DNA of 64,000 bases, taken from Ariolimax columbianus (Eukaryota > Mollusca > Gastropoda > Stylommatophora > Arionidae). Positions 1 to 14,170 of this stretch are shown here, piece by piece. The DNA is taken from contig JAVGWX010000007.1 in NCBI GenBank assembly GCA_036924085.1, positions 104,272,138-104,336,137 of the forward strand, written 5' to 3'. A program made the position numbers and the translations under genes. The notes under the pieces were generated by a model. That model ran no database searches. It was not told the origin of the DNA and was given only the letters and a program-made list of their open reading frames with translations. Within the stretch, counting starts at the first letter, position 1, and every line of letters begins with the position of its first letter.

Positions 1-128
1 GAAAGCACATGTGGCCATCACCAGTGGCAACACTAGACAAGCTCTAAAGCAGTATCGACAGCCTCAGGAGGACAGCTGCTTTCTTCGAACAAATTCAAGT
101 TGACGTCTGACAGCGTACGAAGAAGATC
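1..128 (+). mobile_element. 3' end of an I-like LINE copy
   Basis: This stretch closely matches the last 125 bases of the better-preserved LINE at 2084-4815: the C-terminal coding end and the terminal 'cagcgtacgaagaaga' tail. It is cut by the window edge, so only the 3' end is visible. Confidence 0.8.
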
Positions 129-184
129 TCTTACGGTTCACAAAGTGTCCATCATAAACACCTATTGATCGTGACTGGTCAATT

Positions 185-500
185 CGAGGTGTATGATGGT
201 CCAGTTACCCTGCAAACTCACTCACTCTCAGATTTCCTCCTAGCTAGTCTGCTGAGTTCATCCTTGCAGAGTATTTTATAGTCTCATGGAACAACAAGGC
301 TGTCCAATGGTCTCCTGTTAGTTGTCTGACTTATCCATCACTCTAATTTGGAATTACCCCCACCTAATTGTTATTGGAGGACTATCCACGAATCACTGTC
401 ACTCTAAATGTCGTAGTAGGTAGTGGCAGCATCAGACCGTCACCAACCCCTATCTATGCCAATTCTGAACGCCAGAATGGTCAACTCCTAATCCCCACCT
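185..500. repeat. Interspersed repeat, copy 1 (unnamed family)
   Basis: It aligns by eye with 6940-7475 (shared blocks such as 'agtattttatagtctca', 'gttgtccaatgg', 'ctctaatttgg' and 'cacgaatcactctgaa'-like segments). A third, partial copy is near 49360-50030. I see no coding potential, so it is probably a nonautonomous element of unknown class. From 500 to 700 I see nothing recognisable. Confidence 0.6.
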
Positions 501-701
501 CAGCTCCGAACACCCACCTCAGCTCCGAACACCCACCCCTGTACCAGACAAAGTCTTCCACCTAAACCCCTTGTTTCCTTTGTCGACCTAGTGTTGAACT
601 GGGGATTGACCTTGGCACGCATTCAGGCAATCTTTGTTCTTAGAGTCGCCAGCTCAATCTCCCCTCCCCTAAACGCCCATGCTCCAGCTGGAACTGTCAC
701 A

Positions 702-926
702 TCATTTATCACTATGAGAGTGGCTTGAAGCATTAGTTACAGCCATCATTTATCAGAGTCTGGCTTGAAGCATTAGTTACAGCCATCATTTATCAGAGTC
801 TGGCTTGAAGCATTAGTTACAGCCATCATTTATCAGAGTCTGGCTTGAAGCATTTGTAACAACCATCATTTATCACCATCAGAGTCTGGCTTGAAGCATT
901 TGTAACAACCATCATTTATCACCGTG
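702..926. repeat. Minisatellite, ~42-50 bp unit, ~5 copies
   Basis: Tandem copies around the core 'ggcttgaagcattagtta'. The array stops about 17 bases before the acceptor of ECH1 exon A. Confidence 0.9.
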
Positions 927-942
927 CAAATCTGTGTTTCAG

Positions 943-1067
943 GACTGGATCTCACTGGCAATGATATCTTCCAAAAGTCTATGGAGATTCCTGATGTTGG
1001 CAGACGAGCCTTTTATCTAAACCGAACAGTTAGTAAATATCAGGAATCCTTTACTGTCATTGAAAAG
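943..1067 (+). CDS. ECH1: ECH1 exon A (first in window)
   Basis: The acceptor is 'ctgtgtttcag' followed by GACTGGATC. It encodes the segment ending [11 protein letters not shown], matching the family's RYQE(T/S)FxVIE region. The donor GTGGAT is weak. The preceding codon starts in an exon outside the window. A 20-22 bp array begins within about 20 bases of the donor. Confidence 0.9.
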
Positions 1068-4000
1068 GTGGATAACTCATATGTGTGTTCATTGTCATAT
1101 GTCATGTCATACCTCATACTGTGTTGTCACATCTGATACTGTTTTGTCACATCTGATACAATGTTGTCACATCTCATACTGTTTTGTCACATCTGATACT
1201 GTTTTGTCACATCTTTTCCAATATTGTCATATTTTGAATTACTTGATGACCCAATCATCAGCGGAGGCTGTACCGCTGTGGGTCCCAACTTGATGACCCA
1301 TTCCTCACCTGGGGTTGTATCGCTGTGGGTCCCAACTTGATGACCCATTCATCAGCGGAGGTTGTACTGTTGTGGGTTCCAACTTGATGACCCATTCCTC
1401 AGCGGGGGCAGTACCACTGTGGGTCCTAACTTTAGACAGTCAGTGGGTAGTAAGCTTTCTTTTTAATGTAGCGGATGTTGTAATCGGGTGCAAGGGAGTC
1501 TGACCAACACATTGCAGGTCTACCTAGTGGTCTTTTTTCCCACCTTGAGGGTAGCAGACTGTCGTCGACGTGCTTCAATGTTCATCCTCTCGTCTGAGAA
1601 TCTGGCCTACTTTGCTTTGTTTGCATGAACAACTCCATCGCTTGCTAATGATAGTTGCATGGGTCAGAATTGTGTTCTGCAGGCACCGGTTGTAGAGAGT
1701 AAGTAGTTCGACCATGTGTCACTCAAGAGAGGACTGGGTCACTTGTAGTTTGGCTCAATTGCTTTTGTAAGTGTCCATGTTTAGCCCGCATACTACATTG
1801 CAGTGAGCACTATGGAGTTAAAGAGTGAAGCACATAGATTCTGATCCAGGCAACCTTCTGCGACTGTCCGGATGGATGAGAAAGATCGACACCTTGTTCG
1901 ATTAAGCGAATGCAGACAAATTGTTGTTCTATAGAATCAAATGCTTTTTTGTAGTCGATAAAGGTGAAGGTCAAGGGAGTGGTATCGTCGGGACACCTCG
2001 ATAAGAATGAAGTTGAAGGTCAAGGGAGTCTGGTATTCTCAGGTCATCTCGAAAAGGTGACAGCAAGTTGAGATATGGTCCAAACAGCAAAGAGGAAGTT
2101 ACTGTCAGTCCTGAACCAAAGCTGGAAAAGGGGAATTGTACCGCAGGCATGGAAAGACGCTGTACTTATACCCGTACCAAAAAAAGAAAAAGATAGAACA
2201 GATCCAAATGGATACAGGCCTATCAGTCTACTGAGCTGTGTAGGTAGATTGATGGAGCGTATGATAAACACCAGACTGATGTGGCACCTGGAAGAAAAAC
2301 ACATATTAATTCCACAGCAAGCAGGATTTAGACAGCACAGATCCACTGAGGACCAGATCACTCTCATAGCCCAGGAAATAGAGGATGCTTACCAGGAGAA
2401 AAAGCATACAGTAGCGGTTTGGGTGGATCTAGAGAAGGCATTTGACAAGGTGTGGAAAGAGAGACTTAAAGTCAAGCTACGAAGAAGTGAAGTATCTGGA
2501 AAAATGTACAGATGGATCAGCCACTACCTTGAAAACAGAACAGCCAGAGTTCAAGTACAAGGGCAGGTGAGCAAAAAGGTGACACTGGAGCAAGGAGTAC
2601 CCCAAGGGGGAGTACTGTCACCCACACTTTTCCTGGTGTATATAAACAACATCACAGAGAATACACCAAGAAGAGTCCACAGCTCCATGTTTGCAAACGA
2701 TCTGGCTATGTGGACCTCTGAAAAAAATCTCACCGTAGCAAACAATCGGGTGCAGCAGGCCCTAACATAGTTGAAGGAGTGAGCGAAATCATGGCTGGTC
2801 AAAATAAATGAAGAAAAAACAACATGTACGATATTCTCGCTTTCAAATAAACCACAGAACACCAAAATAAGTCTTAACGGCAAATATCTGCGGCCAAATG
2901 ACAACCCAAACTACTTGGGCGTCACATTTGATCGGAGCATGACATGGAAAAGTCAGATCGAGAGAAACCAAATGAGAGCAAGACAAAGAATGGCAATCAT
3001 GAGGAAACTTGCTGGCACAAGCTGGGGAGCAGACGAAAGTATACTAAAGAAACTGTACACTGGAAGGGTGAGACCAGTTCTCGAGTATGGCATTGCGGCA
3101 TGGGCAACAGCAGCAAAGGCGAACTTTGATAAAATTAGCAAACTTCAAAACCAAGCCATGAGAGTTATAACAGGAGGCATGAAGTCAACGCCAATTGTAG
3201 AACTTGAAAAGATTACAAAACTGCAATCCATGACCGACAGAAGAGACTGCAGAGCCCAGCAGCAAGCAGAGAAACTCAGAAGACTGATTGACCATCCAAT
3301 GCATCAGAGACTAAATAGATTTGGAAATGGGAAACTAAAGCGGAGAAACTTTGCAGAAATAGCCAAAGCAAAGATGAGCGAAGACCCTATGAATACCATA
3401 ACAACACCAAAGCCCATCCCTACTGTACGCAAACCCACATGGAAGCAGCATATCATTCCGGAGGTGGTAGAAAATATACCAGGTATTGGAAACAAGAACA
3501 GCCAGACTGAAAAAGAAAGAAGAGACACAACCCTGAGGTACATAGCGAAAAACTGCCCAAGTTGGACTGGACCCATGCATACACCGACGGTTCTGTAACA
3601 AACACAACACAGAATGGAGGGGGAGGGGTATTCCTGAGCCTAACAAATGGTAGAAAAATAACACAGTCAGTGGCAACTGGAAAATTCTCAAGCAATTTCA
3701 GAGCGGAGGCAGAGGCACTGAAGGCTGCAGTAAAAGCAACGGGGACAGGCGAAAGCAATGAAAGCCAGATAGTCCTGTTTACAGATGCCCTGGTCGTGGT
3801 TACAGCACTAAAAAGCCAGAAAAATACTGAACTTAATGATTTAAGAGCAGTACTCTGTCAACTATGCCAGCAGTTCGCACCAAAAAGAGTAGTGGTACAG
3901 TGGGTTCCATCCCACTGTAACATCCAAGGCAACAAGATAGTGGGATTCCAGAATTACAGTTATGAGGAACGACTCAGAAAAACCGGCCTACAGTGTCTCG

Positions 4001-7000
4001 AAGAGAGAAGAATTCGTGGTGACTTAATATAGGTTTATAAGATGATCAGGGGAATCGATAAATTAGACTATAACAAGTTTTTTAAAATACAGCCACCTAC
4101 AATAACACGAGGGCATAGCTACAAGCTGACTAAAGAGAGGTCAAGGTTAGATATTAGGAAATATTTTTTTAGTCAGAGAGTGGTGTCTTCTTGGAATGCA
4201 TTGCCATGGGAGGTAATGGAGGCAGGGACTGTAAATGCATTTAAGAATAAACTGGATGCGCATAGCTTTTAGAGCAAGGTGATGTAAATGTAACTGGTTG
4301 TATACAGACTCTGCAGGGTCTTCTAAACCAGTATAAAGACGTTCAGTTAACAAGGAGGCAGACAGACTGGCAAAAGAAGGTGCAAGATTACCACAACCAG
4401 ATTCTAGTGTGACCTACGAAGAGTCCAAAAGGTTTATTAGGGCCAGATACATGGCCAAATTGGAAACAGAATATACTGGCTACACAAAAAATGATGCCTA
4501 CTACCAGCTGAACAGAAGAGAGCACGTCGTGGTCTTCAGACTCCGCACAGACCACAACAGACTGAGGTACCATCTATTCAATAAACTGAAGATAGGTGGC
4601 ACTGACGAATGCACCTGTGGTACAGGGAAAATGACCGCTGAACATCTGCTGCAAAATTGCCCGACATACGAGGATCAGAGAAAGCAGATGTGGCCATCAC
4701 CAGTGGCAACACTAGACAAGCTCTATGGCAGTGTCGACAGCCTCAGGATGACAGCTGCTTTCTTCGAACAAATTCAAGTTGACATCTGACAGCGTACGAA
4801 GAAGAAGAAGAAGAAGAGATATGGTCCAATGTGCTGTAGGAATGCTGAAAACCAGATTGTTTGATGTAAAATTGCACATCTGTAATTGTCTACCAAAATC
4901 ATCCACTCTACTTCTACCATGTACCTTTCTCGTTATTCATGTCTTTATAGAACACCTTCCACACCTTGTAATTGATCTAGTCACAACAAGAATGTCTTTT
5001 ATTCTCTGTGTCTATCTGATCACATATTGATATATGTAGTTTTTTGTGGGCTGAAGTAATCTTCTAGTGTATTTTTTCAGACCATATCAAGATTTGATAG
5101 TTGTATATCTTATGTCCATCACTCAATTCTAAATACTGTCTTTCATGTTATCAGTTAGAAAATGTCTCAATTGTGTATGTTGGACTTAACTCCTGCTCTT
5201 TCTTCTTACTGGAACTCTGACCTGAAGACTAGCCTCAATGCTTCCCTGGAACTGACTAACGTCCTCACATGAAGTCTCAAAGCTTTCCTGGAACTGACTA
5301 ACGTCCTCACATGAAGTCTCAAAGCTTTCCTGGAACTGACTAACGTCCTCATATGAAGTCTCAAAGCTTTCCTGGAACTGACTAACGTCCTCACATGAAG
5401 ACTAGCCTCAATGTTCCCCTGGAACTGACTAACGTCCTCACATGAAGACTAGCCTCAATGTTCCCCTGGAACTGACTAACGTCCTCACATGAAGACTAGC
5501 CTCAATGTTCCCCTGGAACTGACTAACATCCTCACATGAAGACTAGCCTCAATGTTCCCCTGGAACTGACTAACGTCCTCACATGAAGACTAGCCTCAAT
5601 GTTCCCCTGGAACTGACTAACGTCCTCACATGAAGTCTCAAAGCTCCACTGGAACTGACTAACGTCCTCACATAGTCTCAATGTTCCCCTGGAACTGACT
5701 AACGTCCTCACATGAAGTCTCAAAGCTCCCCTGGAACTGACTAACATCGTCACTTAAAGACTAGCCTCAATGCTCACCAGGAACTCTGTTATATCCTCAC
5801 CTGAAGCTCTATTACTTGCTTGTTCTCATTTGTCTGTCCCCTTTTCATGATATCTCCGTTCCGACCCCAACTCTGTGATATGCTTATGAATCTTTCAGTT
5901 CATGTCAGTCTAGTCAAAGATTTCTGTCCTTCTGCTTTCTGAGGGCTTCAAATATCTTGTCTTTGCAACTGTTGTTTACTAGCTCTCTGTACCCAATCTG
6001 TTCTCGTTATTTCTAAATATAGAACTGATTGAATGAAAGGAATGATAACATTATAGGATAAGAGAACATAGGGTTCGAATCTATTTAGCGTCTGAGTTGT
6101 TCTGTGACAGAGTCCAGGTTTTTACTGGGGTTTTTCTATCTAGAATGTTACCACATGCATCCACATCATTCACGACCACACTCATCCACATCATTCACGA
6201 CCACACTCATCTACATCATTCACGACCACACTCATCCACATCATTCACGACCACACTCATCCACATCATTCACGACCACACTCATCCACATCATTCACGA
6301 CCACACTCATCCACATCATTCACGACCACACTCATCCACATCATTCACGACCACACACAGCAATTAACATAGCACGCAGCAGGTGACAGAATTTTTATAT
6401 GAATATCAACAAAACCAACATTTAGCAAACAGAACAGCAAAAGCGATATTATTACAAATGAACATACACAATATTACTGAAGTGAGTGTAATGAGATTAC
6501 AAACAAGAAATACATTTTAACTAAATAATCATTACTTATCATTTTTCTGTATTATTAATAGCTTCTCGGAGGTTGTAAGCATAAACTTTTGAATATTGCC
6601 CCGAACTAGCCCAAACCAGTTCTAGCCGCACACTCCCCTCCCCTTATCTCCACCATCAACACATTATCAAAAACTTGTCTTCACGATTGTATTCTGTGCA
6701 TTCACAATTGTATTCTGTGCATTCACTCACACTCGGGTGATCTTTACATTATACATTCAGATACCTTCAGGCAGGTGATCTTGACATATCACATTCAATC
6801 TATTCAACGTATAATCACACGTGATCACACACTCAATTGATCAAACATCGTTCCCTCTGTGTCTTTCATACACCACACCCACATCTAGATCTCTCCTAGT
6901 CACAGGGTGCCCAACACACACCTTATAGAGCGACTGGCCAAGACTCAGGCGTATGCTGGTTCCACCACCCTGCACTCCATTCTATCTCACTAACATTCAT

Positions 7001-7058
7001 AAAACAGCCTATCAATCTCTCTTCTATAAAGTCGGTGAGCTAAACAAACTCCTAGCTA

Positions 7059-7144
<86 letters not shown>

Positions 7145-10100
7145 CCAGTCTGCTTGAGCTAAACTTTGTCTAGTATTTTATAGTCTCAAGCAAGCAGTAT
7201 CAGAGTTGTCCAATGGACCTCTGTGAGATGTCTGACCCAGCCATCCTCTAATTTGGATCTACCTCCAATTAGTTGTTATTGGCACGAATCACTCTGAATT
7301 CCTGTCACTCAAAATGTCACAGCAAGACCTGCTGGCCTCTGTCACTTCTGCCCAGCACCCAATTCGGAACGCCGGAGTGGTCAGATCGTAACCAACGCAC
7401 TCCGTTCTCTGGACTACATTCTGCTACTTAAGCCCTTTCAGGGTTTGGTAGAGAGAGATTGAGAATGAACGAAGCCAAGCCAATATCTTCATTGATAGAT
7501 TGATTTGTCCTTTTGCTTCATTAATTGAAATGCAGGTCCAACATTACATTTGGCTCCTTACTCTAACCATATGTCTGGCCCAGTGCTATTGTTGGCTCCT
7601 TACCCTAACCATATGTCTAGCCCAGTGCTATTGTTGGCTCTTTACTCTAACCATATGTCTGGCCCAGTGCTACATTTGGCTCCTCACCCTAACCATATGT
7701 CTAGAAATGTGCTACATTTGGCTCCTTACCCTAACCATATGTCTAGCCATGTGCTACATTTGGCTCCTTACCCTAACCGTATGTCTGGCCCTGTGCTACA
7801 TTTGGCTCCTAACTGTAACCATGTCTCTAAATCTTGTGTGTAAATTGGGTGGTTTTGATTAAGTACAGACATTAATAATAAACCATTTGTAAAGATGCCG
7901 GAGCACAAGGAAAGCTCAGCACATTGCAGGCTCACATTTATGTACACTACACTCCCGTGTACGTTTAGCTGGAAAGTACAGTTTTGCGTACATTTGTATT
8001 GTTGACTTTATTAGAGACTGACCAGTGTTCCCAAGCTGTAGATAACAACTCTGTTCTGTATTTCAGTACCCAAGTCTGTTATAGCTGCGGTTCTGTTCTG
8101 TATTTCAGTGCCCAAGTCTGTTATAGCTGTGGTTCTGTTCTGTATTTCAGTGCCCCAAGCCTGTTATAGCTGCAGTTCATGGTGCCTGTATTGGTGCAGG
8201 TATTGACATGACCTCTGCCTGCGACATCCGATACTGCACACAGGATGCCTGGTTTCAGATCAAGGTTGTTTTATAGTGTACATGTGTGTAGCAGCTTGTG
8301 TACATGTGTGTAGCAACTTCTGTACATCTGTGTAGCAACTTCTGTACATGTGTGTAGCAACTTCTGTACATGTGTGTATCACCATCTGCGCATGTGTGTA
8401 TGTTATGTATTTGTGTGTGCCATCTTTTATATATGCATTCCATGTGTACATGTGAGTGTGACAGATAACATAACTTAACTTAACATCTTTATACTGGTTT
8501 AGAAGACTCTGCAGAGTCTGTATACAACCAGTTTCTTTTACATTTCTTTTCTCTAAAAGCTATGTGCATCCACTCTATTCTTAAATGCATTCTTAAACTG
8601 GTTGTATACAGACTCTGTAGAGTCTTCTAAACCAGTATAAAGAAGTTAAGTTAAGAATTAATTGTCACTGCCTCCACTACTTCCTGTGGCAATGCATTCA
8701 CCAGTCTCTGACTAAAAAAATATTTCCTACTATCTAAACTGGACCTTTCTTAAGTTAATTTGTAGCTATGCCCTCTTGTTCTTGTAGATATTTTGAAAAA
8801 CCTGCTATAGTCTAATTTATCCGTTCCTCTGATCATCTTATAAACCTGTATTAAGTCACCTTGAATTCTTCTCTCTTCTAGGCACTATAGGCCGGTTTTC
8901 CTAAGTCTTTCCTCATAACTGTAATTCTGGAATCCCACTATCAGCTTTGTCGCTCTTTTTTGTATCCTTTCCAGCATGTTTATATCCCCTCTCTGATAAG
9001 GACTCCACACCTGTACACAGTACTCCAATCTCAGTCTGACTAATGCTTTATACAGTTTGACAATCACTTCATTGCTCCTATGTTTAATATTTATTTTTAT
9101 CATACCTAACATTGCATTTGCCTTTTTCACTGCTACCTGTACTTGCTCACTCAATTTACCTGTATGATCTATTATAATCCCTAGGTCCCTTTCTTAATCT
9201 ATTTTTCTAATATTGTTCTCGCCAATTCTGTAATTATGTTCCATATTGGATCTACCCATGTGGATGACTGTACATTTATATACATTAAACTCCATTTGCC
9301 AGCTTACAGGCCATTCTCGAATTTTATCTAAATCCGACCTCAATATATCCACTTCTGCTTTAGATGAGAAACTACCAGCGAACTTTGCAATCATGGATGC
9401 GATATCATTGTCCAAATCATTTATTTATATCAAGAACAAAATTGGTCCCAAAACGAAACCATGTGGCACTCTACTTTTCACTTCACACCACTCAGAGTAC
9501 TCCTTATTTATGCCCACCCTTTTGCCTTCTTCCCGTTAACCAATTTTCAAACATTTTGGCAACTTCCCCACCTATTCCATGTGATTTTAACTTTCTAAAC
9601 AATCTTTGATGAGGTACTCTATCAAAGGCCTTAGCAAAATCTAGATAAATAACATCCACTGGCTCCCCTTTATCTATCATTTTAGTAACCTCTAGTAAAC
9701 CCATGCAGATCCACCCACGGGTCACCCCATCAGTGCACCCAGGAGTTTAGGAACCAGAATAATAAGTAGGTAGTGTAACATCATGTATGGGAAGACTTTA
9801 GATCTATCATGTCTATGTCAGGGAAGCTTTCCGAGACCTTCAACTGTTTGTGTTTCCATTGAGAAGATTCTGCAATCTGAAGGATAAACTCTTGATTATA
9901 CTAAACGCTTTCCGTTGTTATAGTTAAAGGATCAAAATAGGACTCTTCCAGTCACACATACTCTGGTATAGAAAAGATGATCACTAGAATATGCTGCATG
10001 TTATCATATTATACGAGGGCCAGTCATTAAGTAAGAGCACTTTTATTATATTTACAAGAGGGGGAACAACACTTATTTTCCTACATAGTCCCAGTGTCTG

Positions 10101-13100
10101 GCGACAAACTTTGTTCACCTGTCCTCTAGGACGTGAATGCTCTCTATAAAAAGTCTTTTTTGGTGTGACCTTTAACCAATTTTGTACCACCTCCATTACC
10201 TCCTTGGGACCCATCTGCTCAATACTTTCCTATAACCAAGGTCATCATGGACAATTGTGTGTGCTGCACTGTGACTAACATGATATGATTATATGTGGGA
10301 TGTCAGTGTAGCTTTAACATGATATGATTTTATGTGGGATGTCAGTGTAGCTTTAACATGATATGATTATATGTGGGATGTCAATGTAGCTTTAACATGA
10401 TATGATTATATGTGGGATGTCAGTGTAGCTTTAACATGATATGATTTTATGTGGGATGTCAATGTAGCTTAACATGATATGATTATATGTGGGATGTCAG
10501 TGTAGCTTTAACATGATATGATTTTATGTGGGATGTCAATATAGCTTAACATGATATGATTATATGTGGGATGTCAATGTAGCTTAACATGATATGATTA
10601 TATGTGGGATGTCAATGTAGCTTAACATGATATGATTATATGTGGGATGTCAGTGTAGCTTTAACATGATATGATTATATGTGGGATGTCAATGTAGCTT
10701 AACATGATATGATTATATGTGGGATGTCAGTGTAGCTTAACATGATATGATTTTATGTGGGATGTCAATGTAGCTTAACATGATATGATTATATGTGGGA
10801 TGTCAGTGTAGCTTTAACATGATATGATTTTATGTGGGATGTCAATGTAGCTTAACATGATATGATTATATGTGGGATGTCAGTGTAGCTTTAACATGAT
10901 ATGATTTTATGTGGGATGTCAATGTAGCTTAACATGATATGATTATATGTGGGATGTCAGTGTAGCTTAACATGATATGATTTTATGTGGGATGTCAATG
11001 TAGCTTAACATGATATGATTATATGTGGGATGTCAGTGTAGCTTTAACATGATATGATTTTATGTGGGATGTCAATGTAGCTTAACATGATATGATTATA
11101 TGTGGGATGTCAGTGTAGCTTAACATGATATGATTTTATGTGGGATGTCAATGTAGCTTAACATGATATGATTATATGTGGGATGTCAGTGTAGCTTTAA
11201 CATGATATGATTTTATGTGGGATGTCAATGTAGCTTAACATGATATGATTATATGTGGGATGTCAGTGTAGCTTTAACATGATATGATTTTATGTGGGAT
11301 GTCAATATAGCTTAACATGATATGATTATATGTGGGATGTCAGTGTAGCTTTAACATGATATGATTTTATGTGGGATGTCAATGTAGCTTAACATGATAT
11401 GATTATATGTGGGATGTCAGTGTAGCTTAACATGATATGATTTTATGTGGGATGTCAATGTAGCTTAACATGATATGATTATATGTGGGATGTCAGTGTA
11501 GCTTTAACATGATATGATTTTATGTGGGATGTCAATGTAGCTTAACATGATATGATTATATGTGGGATGTCAGTGTAGCTTTAACATGATATGATTTTAT
11601 GTGGGATGTCAATATAGCTTAACATGATATGATTATATGTGGGATGTCAGTGTAGCTTTAACATGATATGATTTTATGTGGGATGTCAATGTAGCTTAAC
11701 ATGATATGATTATATGTGGGATGTCAGTGTAGCTTAACATGATATGATTTTATGTGGGATGTCAATGTAGCTTAACATGATATGATTATATGTGGGATGT
11801 CAGTGTAGCTTTAACATGATATGATTTTATGTGGGATGTCAATGTAGCTTAACATGATATGATTATATGTGGGATGTCAGTGTAGCTTTAACATGATATG
11901 ATTTTATGTGGGATGTCAATGTAGCTTAACATGATATGATTTTATGTGGGATGTCAGTGTAGCTTTAACATGATATGGTTATATGTGGGATGTCAATGTA
12001 GCTTAACATGATATGATTTTATGTGGGATGTCAGTGTAGCTTTAACATGATATGATTTTATGTGGGATGTCAATGTAGCTTAACATGATATGATTATATG
12101 TGGGATGTCAGTGTAGCTTTAACATGATATGATTTTATGTGGGATGTCAATGTAGCTTAACATGATATGATTTTATGTGGGATGTCAGTGTAGCTTAACA
12201 TGATATGATTTTATGTGGGATGTCAATGTAGCTTAACATGATATGATTATATGTGGGATGTCAGTGTAGCTTTAACATGATATGATTTTATGTGGGATGT
12301 CAATGTAGCTTAACATGATATGATTATATGTGGGATGTCAGTGTAGCTTTAACATGATATGATTTTATGTGGGATGTCAATGTAGCTTAACATGATATGA
12401 TTTTATGTGGGATGTCAGTGTAGCTTTAACATGATATGATTTTATGTGGGATGTCAATGTAGCTTAACATGATATGATTATATGTGGGATGTCAGTGTAG
12501 CTTTAACATGATATGATTTTATGTGGGATGTCAATGTAGCTTAACATGATATGATTTTATGTGGGATGTCAGTGTAGCTTAACATGATATGATTTTATGT
12601 GGGATGTCAATGTAGCTTAACATGATATGATTTTATGTGGGATGTCAATGTCTACATGTAGACATGATATGATTATATGTGGGATTTCAGTGTAGGTTAA
12701 CCAATCAGTGTTAGGGATATAACGCTTCTGTTCACACTTATATCATTGATTTAAATGAGGAAACAACGAATTATAGTGATAGTTTATTACTATTATCTTC
12801 ACATTTTTTTACTGTATTGTATCTTCACATTATTTTACTGAGATTTGTTCTGATTCTGAAATTTCCCAGAACATTGTTAAAGGTAATACACTGCAGCTAT
12901 TTCTTGTTTGTTCTCATAAAAGATTGTTTGTCTTCATGTCAATCTGGGGTTTTACTAACTTATCTACCAAACTTGACTGTCATATTGTCAATCTGTGGTT
13001 TTACTAACTCAACTACCAAACTTGACTGTCACATTGTCAATCTGTGGTTTTACTATCAAACTTGACTGTCACATTGTCAATCTGTGGTTTTACTATCAAA

Positions 13101-14125
13101 CTTGACTGTCACATTGTCAATCTATGGTTTTACTAACTCAACTACTAAACTTGACTGTCACATTGTCAATCTGTGGTTTTACTATCAAACTTGACTGTCA
13201 CATTGTCAATCTATGGTTTTACTAACTCAACTACCAAACTTGACTGTCACATTGTCAATCTATGGTTTTACTAACTCAACTACTAAACTTGACTGTCACA
13301 TTGACCTAGCATTTATTAAATTTTGATTTCAAATCTTTTGTTAAATGATTCCAGCAGTTTTTTGTGTATTATTCTTGCTGGCTTGCTATTGTTGTAAAAA
13401 AATCATCATCATTTGTAATGTTACAGGAAGTAGACATTGGGCTAGCAGCAGACGTGGGCACTCTACAGCGTTTTCAGAAAGTCATTGGTAATGACAGTTC
13501 CTTCCGTGAGTTAGCTTACACCGGCCGCACATTTAACTCTGATGAGGCCAAGTCTATAGGATTTGTTAGGTAAGTTTTCCACTTCTACACATGCCGTAAC
13601 TATCTCTCTTATTAAACCAAGTCTTATTTGGGTGATGAGATTTGTTAGGTAAGTGAATGATTCACACATAACACAACTATCATTGTACATGATATTCATG
13701 TAAAGGACAGTATTAGTTCGCTTCTCTTAGGTGCTCCTTATCTGTCCCCAGCTGTGTCTTTGTATGATGGAGGAGTTACCTCCTTCTGTCCTTCGTGTAG
13801 GCACTTCATTGCTGTCAGAATTTGGGCCTGGACAGCGGTTAAAAGTCTGCTCTGATTTATTTTGGACTGCAAGGGCGCTTTAATATGCACAGCAGGCACA
13901 CGGGATATCCGAATTCATTGTCCATCTCCAGTAGGACCAGGCACCTGATCTCACTTTACTGGAGACCAGGGAACATTTTAAACTTGTGATATTCAAACAC
14001 TCACCGTTTCATGCTTTCGTTAGCTCATTTCTTGGGAGCTTAGCTCTCTCATGTACGACCCCCCTGAGAGTATTTCTTGAAATCATAATTCATGACTTCA
14101 TTTGACCTGCTCTCTCTCTCTCCCT

Positions 14126-14170
<45 letters not shown>

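Larger units (their letters stand above)
2084..4815 (+). mobile_element. 5'-truncated I-like LINE with RT and RNase H, carrying a nested insertion
   Basis: The copy is flanked by a perfect 14-bp target-site duplication, GAGATATGGTCCAA, at 2070-2083 and 4816-4829. It begins inside the reverse transcriptase domain and ends in a (GAA)n-like tail. Domain order is RT, connector, RNase H, then a C-terminal Cys/His segment (CTCG...AEHLLQNC), as in I-superfamily LINEs. A second LINE interrupts it at 3937-4348. Stops and a changed catalytic motif show it is dead. The same 3' end recurs at 1-128 and 18192-18232. Confidence 0.9.

Noticed and set aside
2075..4789. An intact LINE reading frame
   Set aside because: The catalytic motif is altered, stops and frame changes are present, and another element interrupts RNase H.
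7062..7162. Ser/Leu repeat ORF
   Set aside because: Translation of a (CT)n microsatellite.
10262..12690. CRISPR-like regular direct repeats
   Set aside because: Units are head to tail with no unique spacers, no cas genes, and the setting is an animal intron. The same applies to all other arrays.
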